The notes: generated by a model not told the origin, from the letters alone. A DNA stretch of 30,109 bases from Geosiphon pyriformis (GCA_016748015.1 JAAOMT010000518.1:245411-275519), one strand, 5' to 3'. Positions 1 through 11,089 are shown, numbered from the stretch's first letter. A program made the numbers and translations.

Positions 1-428
1 TGAAATCTCTAGATTGCAGATAAACTTTAAAAATGTAAAATTTTTAGAAAAATAATTATAAAAGACGATTCTATAATAGGATATTTCAGATCATGTTAAT
101 ATTATCAGGTTGGACAATAAACAACAACATAATTTATAATATCAGATTTAGGACTCATTTTAGTTAAAAATAAACTTTTCTATTTCTAGAAGAGATCAAA
201 TAAACTTTTTATATGTTGTTGAAAAACGAGGTTTTCAAACAGTTCATAACAAATAGCTAAGAGTTGAGAAAATTTTAATTACGGCCATACACAGTGAAAA
301 GCACCGGAACCCGTCCGATCTCCGAAGTTAAGCCACTGATGGCCTTGTCAGTACTGCGGTGGGGGACCACGCGGGAATACAGGGTGCCGTAATTTTAATC
401 TTTTGTTTTTAATCAATTATTGGTTATT
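1..428. repeat. Left arm of the 5S palindrome
   Basis: Bases 1 to about 428 are the reverse complement of about 845-1271; base 1 pairs with 1271. Reading both arms I find only a few mismatches, for example C at about 239 where the other arm implies A, and two adjacent bases inside the 5S gene. Identity ends in the A/T-rich stretch near 428. The window starts exactly at the end of the match, so the arm may continue to the left. It carries one 5S rRNA gene plus about 276 bases of 5' flank. Confidence 0.93.
277..395 (+). rRNA. 5S ribosomal RNA gene, copy 1
   Basis: This encodes 5S rRNA of the large ribosomal subunit, transcribed by RNA polymerase III from an internal promoter. Seen: the 5' ACGGCCATAC block, the CCCGTCCGATCTCCG and AGTTAAGCC blocks of the internal A-box region, the C-box-like GGTGGGGGACCACGCGGG, and a 3' GGTGCCGTAATT that pairs with the 5' end to form helix I. 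Length is about 119 nt, normal for eukaryotic 5S. Short T-runs after 395 (at about 401-404 and 406-410) fit Pol III termination. The ends were set by aligning helix I and could be off by 1-3 bases. The gene points into the palindrome loop and faces copy 2. Confidence 0.95.
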
Positions 429-844
429 TTTCAAATGATTCGAAATAATCAGTTCTTTTGAGATACCACAATGTGGCATTTAATAAAATCAAAAGCAAAA
501 GTCAAATTATTAATTGTTAAGCAGTAAAAATTAATTAAACTTGGAACTATTTTTGTTAATTCTGAAATTTAGTCTTTTCCAAAATTCAAAGTAAAATATA
601 CCAGGCTCTTTCAAAACCTCAGCTTTATTATTATTATTATTATTATTAATGCATTAACTAAGTGTAATCCAAACTACAACTTAATTATGTAACAGGGAAT
701 ATCACAGCTCACGCACTTTCTACACTTTTTAATGATTTCTTGAATAAAAAAACAGATTATTTTGAATCATTTAAATTTTCGTTTAAAGAATACGTACAAA
801 TTTTAAATAAATTATAGTTCGATTATTTAAAAAAAATTAAAAAA
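429..844. other. Loop of the 5S palindrome, no gene
   Basis: About 416 bases of single-copy A/T-rich spacer separate the two arms. It holds a (TTA)n microsatellite at about 626-648 and no open frame or RNA gene that I can recognise. Confidence 0.7.
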
Positions 845-1271
845 ATTACCAATAATTGATTAAAAACAAAAGATTAAAATTACGGCACCCTGTATTCCCG
901 CGTGGTCCCCCACCGCAGTACTGACAGAGCCATCAGTGGCTTAACTTCGGAGATCGGACGGGTTCCGGTGCTTTTCACTGTGTATGGCCGTAATTAAAAT
1001 TTTCTCAACTCTTAGCTATTTGTTATGAACTGTTTTAAAACCTCGTTTTTCAACAACATATAAAAAGTTTATTTGATCTCTTCTAGAAATAGAAAAGTTT
1101 ATTTTTAACTAAAATGAGTCCTAAATCTGATATTATAAATTATGTTGTTGTTTATTGTCCAACCTGATAATATTAACATGATCTGAAATATCCTATTATA
1201 GAATCGTCTTTTATAATTATTTTTCTAAAAATTTTACATTTTTAAAGTTTATCTGCAATCTAGAGATTTCA
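845..1271. repeat. Right arm of the 5S palindrome
   Basis: Reverse complement of 1-428, carrying 5S copy 2. Its outer end, 1247-1271, mirrors 1-25 exactly. It is followed by 36 unrelated bases and then by the left arm of the second inverted repeat. Confidence 0.93.
877..995 (-). rRNA. 5S ribosomal RNA gene, copy 2
   Basis: Second 5S rRNA gene, in opposite orientation to copy 1 and converging on it across the loop. It has the same internal promoter blocks, length and T-rich 3' flank. It differs from copy 1 at two adjacent bases in one helix (GGCCTTGTC in copy 1, GGCTCTGTC here). Both copies keep the conserved promoter blocks and terminal helix, so both look functional. Confidence 0.95.
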
Positions 1272-1307
1272 TTCAATAGTTATGTTATTTTGACGCCAAA
1301 GATTTTT

Positions 1308-1865
1308 TTAGAGAGCTTTTGATTTTGGCCTGTTAATTAGAAAAAATTATATTAAGTGAAAATTTTCAAAGGAAAGTTTAAATATATTTCGTGAATTTTT
1401 ATTGATTTATAAAAAATTTAAAAGAAAAGCGATCATCCTAACCCTTCTCAAATAACTTTGGAAATCAGCCTTGTAGTTTTCTATGATAATAAAGTTTATA
1501 ATCATCAAAAAATGAAATTTCAATTGTTATAGACACATAACGTTCACAAAAACATAATTATCTGGATGTGTTATATAATAAAATTTGATCTAATCAACCC
1601 ATTTAGCAAATATATATATATATAGCTTTTTTCTCTTGATTGTTTTAAAAGTAACAAACATAAGTTCTGTGTTAATTTTATCAAATTCTTTTATTAGTTC
1701 AAAAATTTTTTTTTACCATATAAAAAAAAAAATTATTTTGATTTAAAAATTCAAATTTTTTTGAATGAAAAATAAAAATAAAATTCATAATCGTTTTTTT
1801 TTTTTTAAAATTTTGTAATGAATCAAATATTAACCAAAAATTGAACTAATAAATTATTAAATCCA
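1308..1865. repeat. Left arm of the inverted repeat shared with the window end
   Basis: Starting at TTAGAGAGCTTTTGATTTTG (1308) this stretch is the reverse complement of the window end, with 1308 pairing with 30109. The first ~380 bases match with only scattered substitutions, for example near 1444, 1552, 1586 and 1658. Similarity then decays through T/A-rich indels and is gone by about 1865. No coding potential is visible. It may be a transposon or dispersed intergenic repeat. Confidence 0.88.
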
Positions 1866-2280
1866 TGTTATTTTAAATATTAAAATATTATATTTTGCTA
1901 AAATTTCTTGATTTTTGAAAATTCTTTATTTACATTTAAAATGTTAGCTTTTTTTTATTTTATTTAATGTTTTTTTACTCTATTATCTTAATTTAAAGTC
2001 GAGTTTTTGATAATAAATTTTTCAACTTTATAAAAAAAAACTTTAAAATAAATTGTCCAGAATTTATGTAAATTTTAAATTTAAAAGTGTAAATTTTTTT
2101 ATTTAAAAATATATGTATTTTATTTATTTATTTTTATTATATACAAATAAATAAATTTAAAAATATTTTAATAATAATCAGTTACAACTTTTTTTAAATA
2201 AAATAGTTAATTATTTAATAATATAAATATAGTTTATTTTAAATAAAATTTTATTCAAACAAATTATTATATATATATTT
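1866..2280. other. A/T-rich desert
   Basis: Nearly pure A/T with short homopolymers and TA runs. I see no gene, RNA or clear repeat unit. Confidence 0.6.
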
Positions 2281-2395
2281 GTAACACATCGAATCTGATG
2301 ATGTCACGTATTATAATGTGTCGCGAAGATAAAATCGCGTAAAAAATATTGAGCTCATAAATTGAGGACTTTTATTTTATCTTTTCTCTTATACA
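2281..2395 (+). promoter_or_regulatory. Probable promoter of the borealin-like gene
   Basis: The sequence changes from A/T desert to mixed composition just before the start codon. It contains GATGTCACGT (CRE/ATF-like) and two CG-rich cores, GTGTCGCGAAG and ATCGCGTA. On the minus strand the latter reads ACGCGA, close to the fungal MCB element bound by cell-cycle factors. A pyrimidine-rich tract lies directly before the ATG at 2396. Assigning these as factor sites is inference from short motifs. Confidence 0.35.
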
Positions 2396-4307
2396 ATGAA
2401 TTTTGAGACATTCCAAAAGCAAGAACAAGACGAAATGGAGCAACTCTTGTTAAATTTTCAACTTTCATCCCTCCAAAACGGTCCGGACGACCTTGAGTCC
2501 TGCCTCAATTCTTTGAATGGTATGAGTATTTCAACTGAAGAAAAACAAGTATTGCTGGATCAGCTGGAAGTTCAGAGTAAATGGTTATTCTTACTTGAAG
2601 TTGATCACAACTTTCCTGCCTAAATATTTTTATTTTTTATTATTTGCAAAGTGGAGGCCGGAAAACAATTTTTTCAGAAACAAGCAGAACAAATTTTAAA
2701 CAGTTTTCGTTTTCAATGTGAACTTGAACTCAATAAACTACCTAAGGAAATTAGAAATTTGTCAGTACAAGAATTTGTACGTGAATACAATGCGGACTCT
2801 GAAGAATACTTTGCCAGAATTTTTAAGGATGAAGGGACCATTGTGGATGATATCATTGATGACTATTTGCGAAACGATTCTGATTATGAACAAACGTTCC
2901 AAGTATCTGATAATGATTTCGGAAAAGGAATCATAAAAGACTATGAGGAAGTGTCTCACAAAGGTCCAAAGGAAGCATATAAAGAGGAAGCTTGCACAAG
3001 AGAAAAGGAAGAAACCAAAGAATATGAGGAAAATAGTAATGATCCAAATGAGAAATACAAAAATGCGTTTGATAAAGTCATAAAGGAAGTAGTCAACAAC
3101 GGTTTTCATGAAGATCAATATGAAAAACAAAGAGAGACACCTAACGAAAAACAAAAAGAAACATACATAGATGTCCTTCACGAAACCCTGAAAGATGAAT
3201 TTGAAAACGTTTTTTTCGAGAAACCAATGGCAGATGGCAAGGAGGCTCTAAACGATGAAAAACGAGAAGATAAACCCGCGCTTGAAACAAATCAAAATGA
3301 AAAATCTGAAGAATGTAATGATCAGTGTCACGAAGTCTTAAAGGAAGAAGACGCGCTTAATCTGCTTCCAATGGAAGAATGTAAAGATTATCAAGTCGCT
3401 CTTGACGAAATCCCAAAGAAAGAAAATGAAAAGCCTGTTATAACTGCTCAAATTGTACCTTTTAAAAGGTTGTTGTTGATGTTATTGTTTCGACAATTTT
3501 AATCACATTATGTGCCAGAATTCTTTAATTAAGTTTATTAAAATTGAATTAGAACAAGGGCCTTCCGCGACAAACAAGTAAACAGTAGAAAAGTGGAAGG
3601 ATCCGAACCAAGTTCAGGACCAGAAGTTCATTATCCTAGCAAAAGAAACGGTAGGAAAACCGAATTTAATTGAAATTTTTATGAATTGTTATTAACATAT
3701 AGCAACTCATAGCGCGTGCCTTGCGTTCGACTACTTCGCAAAAAGAACTCGATCAACCTTTTGCAAGCAACAGAAGACTGAGTATATATTTTAATTTAAA
3801 AACTTGTCTTTTATCGTCCACTCACCCATCTTTGCTCCCTATAATTAGCTCGATCTATGGCGGAGTCGTTTTTACAAAGTGAACTTCCAGCCTCAAAACG
3901 TACAAGTATTTTATTTTTAGAATTCAATTTGCGGCCTGTTCTTTATTTCTTAGTTTGTGCTCTATTGAAATTTTAAATTACCAGCTCGAATAACCGCGCG
4001 TAAAACGGAGGAAGTTTTTGCATCAAAGAATAATAACTTGGGGTCAGGTACGTGTATGGTTCAACTTTTCTTTGGAATATTTCCTTTGATGAAAATAGTA
4101 AATCTTAATATTATATTGTAAATCCAGTGCGACAAACACGTCAAAGGAAGAAAATTGAGAATAAGGTGAGAAAATTTGGAAATTTCTCATGTTATGGATG
4201 TCGCGTAGAAAATTATTAAGTTATTATGATTCACACCAAAATAGGAAAACCTTGATCTATTTTCACCAATTCAAACTCGAGCTAAAGCACGTTCAAGATT
4301 AGAGTGA
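2396..4307 (+). CDS. nbl1: Borealin/Nbl1-like chromosomal passenger complex subunit (8 exons)
   Basis: Rebuilt exons are 2396-2576, 2652-3468, 3553-3650, 3713-3781, 3849-3905, 3985-4047, 4128-4165 and 4245-4307. All introns are GT-AG, phases agree throughout, and the protein has 461 residues. Residues about 46-110 match the borealin N-terminal pattern: a helical EEKQVLLDQLEVQ segment, a second helix, then ELNKLPKEIRNLSVQEFVREY, where LPKxIR is the signature. In known proteins this helix joins INCENP and survivin to target Aurora B. Residues about 117-320 are a very K/E-rich low-complexity stretch in one long exon. The C-terminus is basic and Arg/Thr-rich (ARKTEE, RQTRQRRKK, TRAKARSRLE). Acceptor 3558 instead of 3552 would remove two residues. 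The family call is from pattern, not search; the exon model is stronger than the name. Confidence 0.68.
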
Positions 4308-5115
4308 TTGACATATTGCACATTAAAGTATATCAATTCTTACCTTCCGTCTGCCCTTTTTTTCTCAAATTTGGTGAACCATTTTGCAAAAATTGAATTT
4401 ATTAATACGATTTTCCAACCCACATCAGTGTTAAATTAAACTACATGCACGAATTTGCAGGGGTTTTTTAAGTATACGCCAGATTTTGGTCATCAACGTA
4501 TTATACCCTTTGCTTAACAGCTTCGCATTTAGGGCTTATATAGCAATATAAAAAAGATTTTGTAGGTCAATTGTGTATTCACAATCAGAAAGTGGGGTGA
4601 AATTTCTTTAGACAGGAATTTGACATTTTCTCATCCCTTACGCGTTCATTACATCTGCTCCGCCTGATCAATAATTGATCTAACTTAAATTTGTTAACAA
4701 AATGACTATAGTACAACAAATCTCCGTCCTACACAAAATACAAATCAGTTATAGTTTAGGCGTAACACCTTTCTCTACTTGATGACCAGTCGGCAGGCCG
4801 CAAACTCCAATTCCTCATTTGCTTCGAACCATATTCAAATTTAGCTGATACGTAGTTCATCTGCGGCCGGGCAAGAACCGTTTTGGCCCCCTATTATTAT
4901 GAATTTGAATTGTTCAAGTGTAGGAGATATATGGGTGTTTATATGGAAATATGGGTTTTTGGGAAACAAGAGAAACGGAAACGTTTTTTCAACGACGTCG
5001 ATTACGTTTCCTGTCCGCAACGATTCAGCGATTTTGAAGATTTGCAAAAAAATGTAAAGCCATTTGCCAAAACAATTCAGCCGATTCCCGGGCCCAAGAG
5101 CACCATAAGAGAAAA
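4308..5115. other. Intergenic region between convergent genes, with an unresolved open stretch
   Basis: This lies between the 3' ends of the borealin-like gene (+) and CSN7 (-). Around 4857-5137 it is more G/C-rich than usual here and stays open on the plus strand, after a possible acceptor at 4854-4856, and on the minus strand (4841-5134). The plus reading contains PYYYEFELF, YMEIWVFGKQ and FNDVDYVSCPQRFSDFEDL. I recognise neither translation. It could be a terminal exon of an unmodelled gene, extended UTR or decayed coding DNA. Confidence 0.4.
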
Positions 5116-6291
5116 TCATGGCAACAAATTCCAATAAGCTAAATTTGCGGCAGAATCATACCTTTTTCCCACACGAGAACTTCGAGAATTTTCGTCCGCG
5201 TATTCCACACTCTGAAACGGCTCCATACCACTTCCAATCATATCTATCTGCTCGATGCCACCGTGATCGTGGCCACTATTTTTGGAAATCTTGACATTTT
5301 TGCGAGCTTTTTCTACATCAGCCTCATATTTTTCTTTGTCAAGTTTGTTGGCGGCAGCTGCTTCTCGCACATGTTGGATCTTGACATCTATTGTTTTCAG
5401 AATCTCCTGTGATGTCTGAGACCTTGAAAAGAAGATTTAATTAGCCTTGAAACAATAAATTAAAGTAAATTTCAGAAATGTGAACATACCATGCCTTTAA
5501 AACCTCTAACATATGATCGATTTGGCCTGGCCTAAGATCCCTACCCATGGTACACTCAATCTCGAGCTGTTTCTTCTTTTGATCTAATTTGCCCTTAATA
5601 ACATCCTGATAAATCGCTTCAATAATCAAGTCCTCAAGTTCACGCACATTTGATATATCTAAATAACTCAAAAGCACGTCATAAGGGATCGTCTAGAAGA
5701 TAAAAGATATGTGATCAAAAAGGCTGCTAACTCTTGAACTCAATCATAAAGAGACCCAAAATAGATCCCACCCTTGTCTCTTCGGATAATGAGACGATTG
5801 ATAAATGCTTGAGTTTATTGAGCTGGGCTTGATCCAATTTAGGTAATATTTCACTATTTTCTAGGAGTAGATTTGTAAAAATCAAATAAATACATGAGGG
5901 GCAATTGATAATACATTTAAGAAAATGGGTCAAAAACTTTAAGCATCTTACCTTTGTAGTCTTTGTAAGTCCCATATGAAAACAGGCGCAACAACCTATG
6001 ATATGGGTTATGCTGTTCGTGGTTCCCTAGCTATGGAACCACATGGTTTAGGGCCATTAAAACCCCAAAAAGTGATTTAGAATTGGTTTAAAATATAAGG
6101 TTAATAAAGTAATAATACATTACCTCTGCAACATTCGGCATTTCCAAGAGTTCCGCAAACACGTAAATTCCTGGTGCTGCAAGTGCTTCTCTGATCAACT
6201 GCACCGAGGCGGCACCCTTGGCCGACTTGGAGAGAAGAAGGTACGGTTCGAGACGCTGACGATTTGAAGAGCCAAGTGCGACTTGGGCCAT
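5116..6291 (-). CDS. CSN7: COP9 signalosome subunit 7 (CSN7), 5 exons
   Basis: PCI-domain subunit of the COP9 signalosome, which removes NEDD8 from cullins. Exons in coding order are 6124-6291, 5952-6030, 5772-5860, 5490-5692 and 5116-5422, with GT-AG introns and consistent phases. The protein has 281 residues, close to human COPS7A (275). Family landmarks in order: [10 protein letters not shown] and the [16 protein letters not shown] block near the N-terminus, [25 protein letters not shown], the winged-helix part [20 protein letters not shown] with [24 protein letters not shown], then a charged C-terminal helix. I chose the ATG at 6291; an upstream TTG codon is in frame but not a plausible start. 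It lies 480 bases downstream of VPS16 on the same strand. Confidence 0.95.
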
Positions 6292-6771
6292 TTTCACTTT
6301 TGATAGAGAAGCCAATAATAGCTTTGAAAAATTACAGTAAAATATTAATGGATTAGCCCTTTAATTAGATTATGAAATTAACTGAACCAGCGAAAGAACA
6401 CCAGTTATTCAGAATAATCATTAGTATAATTGATAGGGTGTTACTGATCACAAAAATGAAACGTTTTTATAATGCGAGAACCTTGAGCTTCTAAATCCAA
6501 TCGCTTTAAATATTGAGAAACACGGCCACAACTTTAAAATGGCTCTACCTTTCTTTAACTGTTATAAAAAACTGTACATGCTAAATATACTCTATGAAAG
6601 TGAATAAATGATAGTATCATATATTCAAAAGCTTGGAAGTGATAAACTTCCCCACCTTCTAGTATCTTCCAAATATCACGTTTTGCCAAAGGACCAAAAA
6701 ATACCAAACTTATCTGTTAATGAATACGTCTGTAAACTTGCTGCTGTTTGATCTTAAAATTGCTCCACCGA
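6292..6771. other. Spacer between VPS16 and CSN7
   Basis: 480 bases of mixed composition with no open frame that I can support. It must contain the VPS16 3' UTR and the CSN7 promoter. I see no clear TATA box. Confidence 0.6.
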
Positions 6772-9700
6772 TCACCGGTTTTGTAATTGGGCAATATAGG
6801 CATCCAATTCTTGGGCAATGATATGATTTGTACATTTGCTACGGATTTCTCTAAAAAAATTGCAATAAATTCATAAGCGAAAATGAGGACCGTGGTTGGT
6901 ACAGTAAAGGAGACTAACCGCAATAATTGAATATCCTTCAAAGCAAGCGCTTCTTGACCAGCAGCTTTAAAATCTCCCATTTTGATAAACAACCCAGGAC
7001 GAACTGCTGGTTCACACTTGAGAATATACTTGGCAGCTTCTCGATTTTGCATCGCCTTGATGCATTCTTCGACGAAAGGCTTTAATGACGATACATTAAA
7101 GGATTTAAGTGGGAACATTTTGAGAACTGAAATTCAAATTAAACAAATATTGATGTCTACCTCATAACCAATGGGGGATTTTTTGGATTTTGCAAGTTTG
7201 TCCAATTCCGCCCATTCTCTCATTTCAACCAGGGCCTTGAGCTTGATCCACCAAAAGCTTGGAATTAAAAATATTCAATCAGCATGATGTTCAAAAAGGA
7301 ATTCAATAACGAAGAAATCCATTTACCGCTTGTCCGGAATTTTGAAGTCAGATTTCAGTTTATCAGCTTTACCAGGTTCTTTTGACATGATGCATTTATG
7401 CACTGTCTCGCTCACAGATAAGCCAACAAATTGCTGGCCTACAATTTCCTTTTCAAGCTGAGATTGTTTCTGTAGGAGCTTGATATTTTCCTCGATCGCC
7501 TTACAGTAAAAGAAATGGAGAGTCAAAAATTATTGTAGGGACAAAGCGCAATGTATTTAGATTTGATAAATCGATCAAGTTTACCTTAGCCTCAAAGCTA
7601 TGATCCTTGTCATCCTGATATGCCTTTAAAGCTACTTTCAACTTATCGATCCGGTCATGAAGATCCTTGAAATTAAATAAAAAGAATTATTAATAGGAGA
7701 TAAAGAAAACTAGATAACGAAAAAAACTAAGGTTGTTCAAAACAGTAGTTTGGTATGACTGATGGGAAGGAGCAAATGTTTAGGCTCTTGCATACCTCAG
7801 GGGAAATTTTGATGACTAACCGTTTGTTCATAACTTTCCAAAACAGTAATGTTGGCTCGATCCACATGTCTGTCATCTTGATAATAAAAATCCTTCAACA
7901 ACTTCAGGTCTTGTTGTTTACAGAAAACCTCTAGCAGATTACAGGCCATAGGTTTGTCATTGATAATTCTAAAAAACTCCCCAGACGGAAGAAGCTTTTT
8001 TTTCAGGTGCAGCATCACAAGGTAGACTATAAGAAAGGATATCAGAGTACTGTTATCGACAAAGCGGATAATTTACAAAGTTGAAACGGCCAGTGTAATT
8101 ATACTGATTGATTACCAAGATCCGTATCACCACTATCAATAGCTTTGGTTAATGCTAATTCATCTTCTTGCATACTCATGAGTAGGGGGACTTGGTCGGC
8201 AGCGCGGGGCTCATAATCGAGGAGCTGAAATGTCCAAAATATTAAGAAAGGAAAGAATTTAAAATTTATTGTGCAAACAGTCTAGAAACGAACCCTTGTA
8301 GCCAATTTTGGTTGCCCCACTTTGTGTGCCGTTCTAGCTATTTCGGCGTAAGAAAGGCCAGGTTTATTTGCCAGCTTCTCAACAATCATACGACAGATTG
8401 TTTCTTCGTCATCTTTAGACTTCTTAATCTATGGGAAAAGCAAAAAAGATAAAAAGGCTTCAGGAATGAATGGCATTAAACCGAAAATTTAACTTTAAAT
8501 TAAGATTACCTTTGCGCAAGCCCAATGAATCAATACCCTATCAGTTCTCATCTTAAGATACTCACAAATGCGTAAAGCCAACAAATGATTATGGCGATTA
8601 ATCAAGCGGTCGATAAGAGCATCAGGAGTCAGGCGGATATATCTATAAATGGAGATAATCAGTATAGAGTTGAGAGGGAAAAAGCGCTCGCATCAACTTA
8701 CTGCGTGTACGTAATAGGTATTCCTATTTCATAAAATCGTACAGCATTTAAAACTCTCAAGGTTTGACATATGTTAACAAAATGGTCAGCGTTATAATTT
8801 TCCAAGAATGCTTTGCCGAAAGAAGCAGCTTTAAGCAAGTTACGTTGCCAGTATTGGTTGAATTCATGACCAGCAGCTTCGATACAAGCATCAACAGCGT
8901 CAGCAAGCTCTGTTCGAATACTCCGAATATTATCATCGGCTTTTGGACTTCGTTTCTAGATAATTTAGAAGGTGTAAAGAGACAGCCCAATCATGACGAT
9001 TTTTCAGAGAATCTTTTAAAAATGAGAATCACCTCAAAATGTTCCAAGGCGTCGACTAACATGGCCCCTGGGGCAGTTGAGCCAAACTTGTAAATGTCTT
9101 CAGTGACGTCTAGGATATTGTTGAATAAACTTTAAAGGGTTCTGACCTGGGAAGTCAACTGACTCAAGGTAAAATACATACTGGGAACCTTCTGCAAGAA
9201 CTCGCATTTGTCACTGCTAATCACCCGAACGCCATCAACTTCCGGATTTAAGTATATAGCATCATCATATGTATGCTTTATACCGTCTCCAGAAGGGCCA
9301 ACCATCAAAACAACCTTGTCCCAATACATTACTACAGAATCAGTTCCACACCTGTAAATATTGAACACGCAAGAAATTAAAGGAGGATGAAATAAGAAAC
9401 GGAAAGACTTCTTAGAGAAGATCTTACCAAACTAACTGCTGCGGAGGTGATTTGAACTTTGTAGAATATTCAGAAAGGTTCTTTTGAAAATCCGTAGAAA
9501 CTACCCAAAGTTTACTGTCGGTTGTAAATAAAGCAAGAAATTTCCCATTCGGTGATACCGCCATTTTAGTAAATGGTCCCTGTTGAAGTAACTAAGTAAT
9601 TGATAGTGCAAATTTGTTGAGCTATTAGTTGTAATTAGCAAAAGCCACGGTATTAATTAGTCACAAGAGACTTGACGGTAATCACCTGGTCTTGGGATTC

Positions 9701-10672
9701 TTTGGCATCCACGGTTAAGATGGTCGATCCTGTTGCTAAAAGAACTTCAACATGGCGACTAAGGGTATATTGAGGGGGTATGACTGTCCAGCTATGTGGA
9801 GGTTCGTTCAGACCTTTTAAAAATGTGATTTTGGAATAGGATTAATAAGATTCTTTCCACGAAGGGAACGTAGAAAACGAAGAATACCAGGGTCTGCCAT
9901 GAGCCGCGGTCTTGGCTCCTCAAAATTTGTAAGGGCGACCAATTTAAAGTTTCCTGTAAGTACCACTAGACCAGTACCCCATATTTGACAATCTATTACA
10001 GAATGATCTTTGGCTTCCTAAAAGAACGACTTTCTAGGATCAATACGGAGAATTCGTGTCGTTAAAATTGGGATATGTGATCATCTACTCACTTTTCCGA
10101 GAGAGAATTGAGCATATTCACCATGAATATCATAGAGTCGAATTGTACCATCCTCCAAGACTACTATTAATTGTTCGGTCTCTGTCCATCCCATTGTGAT
10201 GATACGACCCTTGTCCCACTGTTAAAGATTATTATTATAAGTCCAGAGGAAAAGTTTTGATTTTGCGTTATATAATTGAAAACTTACTTGCAATTGTTCC
10301 ATTAACTTTCCAGCCGAGGTGTAAAGATAAATAGTGGGCTTAACAGGTTGTTGCTTTTGTAGTACCAATACCTTTTTATCATCACGTATCATTGCTTTTA
10401 AAGGGTGAGCAATGAGTCAGGTTTGGGAGGAATGAATGAATTTTCCCGAGAGACTTAAGAGTTATTACCTATGGGTCCACCATTAGGGGCCCCTGCTATC
10501 ATGAATTTTGAAAGATCCATGTGTTTCCATAGCATTGTATAAATTTCCTGCTTTCTAAAACGAAAGTTGAATTTCAACAGCTATCGTTTAAAAGTATATA
10601 GGTTTTTAGTTGAACAAACCTATAAAAGCGGTCTTGCAATTGCATCCAATCTATAGTGGGTTGTGGAGCCAT
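6772..10672 (-). CDS. VPS16: VPS16, core subunit of HOPS/CORVET tethering complexes (19 exons)
   Basis: Vps16 is a core subunit of the HOPS and CORVET complexes that tether endosomes and vacuoles before SNARE fusion. Exons in coding order: 10620-10672, 10469-10554, 10288-10394, 10093-10218, 9888-10017, 9686-9813, 9428-9591, 9182-9351, 9033-9109, 8702-8955, 8510-8642, 8294-8428, 8116-8224, 7821-8026, 7585-7665, 7327-7499, 7161-7257, 6919-7079, 6772-6850. All are GT-AG with matching phases and give 822 residues (human 839). The N-terminal half is a beta-propeller ([26 protein letters not shown]). The C-terminal half is an alpha-solenoid ([97 protein letters not shown]). It ends with [17 protein letters not shown]. 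Nothing is missing. Confidence 0.97.
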
Positions 10673-11089
10673 GACTATGGGGGAAGGAGGCAATTTAGTT
10701 GAAATTTGAAATCTTTTCAATGATTTTTAATTAAATGTTGTTGGCCAATTAATAGATCGTTTTTTTTTTAAAATATATAAATATATATATAAAATTAAAA
10801 TTTGAATAAATGACATAGTTTAAATTTAAATATAAATTTTACATGATATAATAAATAAGTTTACTAAAAATATTTTAAAATTTAAAATTAATTGAATTGT
10901 TAAAAATATAAATTGACTATTTCTTTAATTTTAATTGATTTATTAATATTTTATTAAACTTTATTAATTTTTATTATTATAATTTTTAAATTAAATTTTC
11001 TTAAAAAAATATTTTTAATCTTTAATTATTTTTTTAATTTTTAATTTTTAAAAGAAAAAAACTTTATTGAACTCAACAAATCAAAACAA
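10673..11089. other. Upstream flank of VPS16, A/T-rich
   Basis: The VPS16 promoter must lie in the first few hundred bases, but composition turns to almost pure A/T by about 10750. No TATA box can be singled out in such sequence, and no gene is visible. Confidence 0.55.

Noticed and set aside
1-1271. 5S palindrome as a pure assembly fold-back
   Set aside because: The arms differ at several bases and have a unique 416-base loop, so two genuine copies are more likely, though read-level checking remains decisive.
2762-3181. 139-residue open frame on the minus strand
   Set aside because: It is the complement of the K/E-rich borealin-like exon, which turns GAA/AAA codons into Phe/Leu/Ile; the hydrophobic reading is a shadow.
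6717-6918. Alternative VPS16 C-terminus by reading through into [10 protein letters not shown] and beyond
   Set aside because: Splicing 6919 to 6850 gives [17 protein letters not shown], the conserved Vps16 end, and a stop at 6772; the read-through is intron sequence.
8757-9093. Open frames on both strands at 8764-9093 (+) and 8757-8990 (-)
   Set aside because: They overlap VPS16 exons 9 and 10 in wrong frames; the VPS16 reading has clear homology and splice phases.
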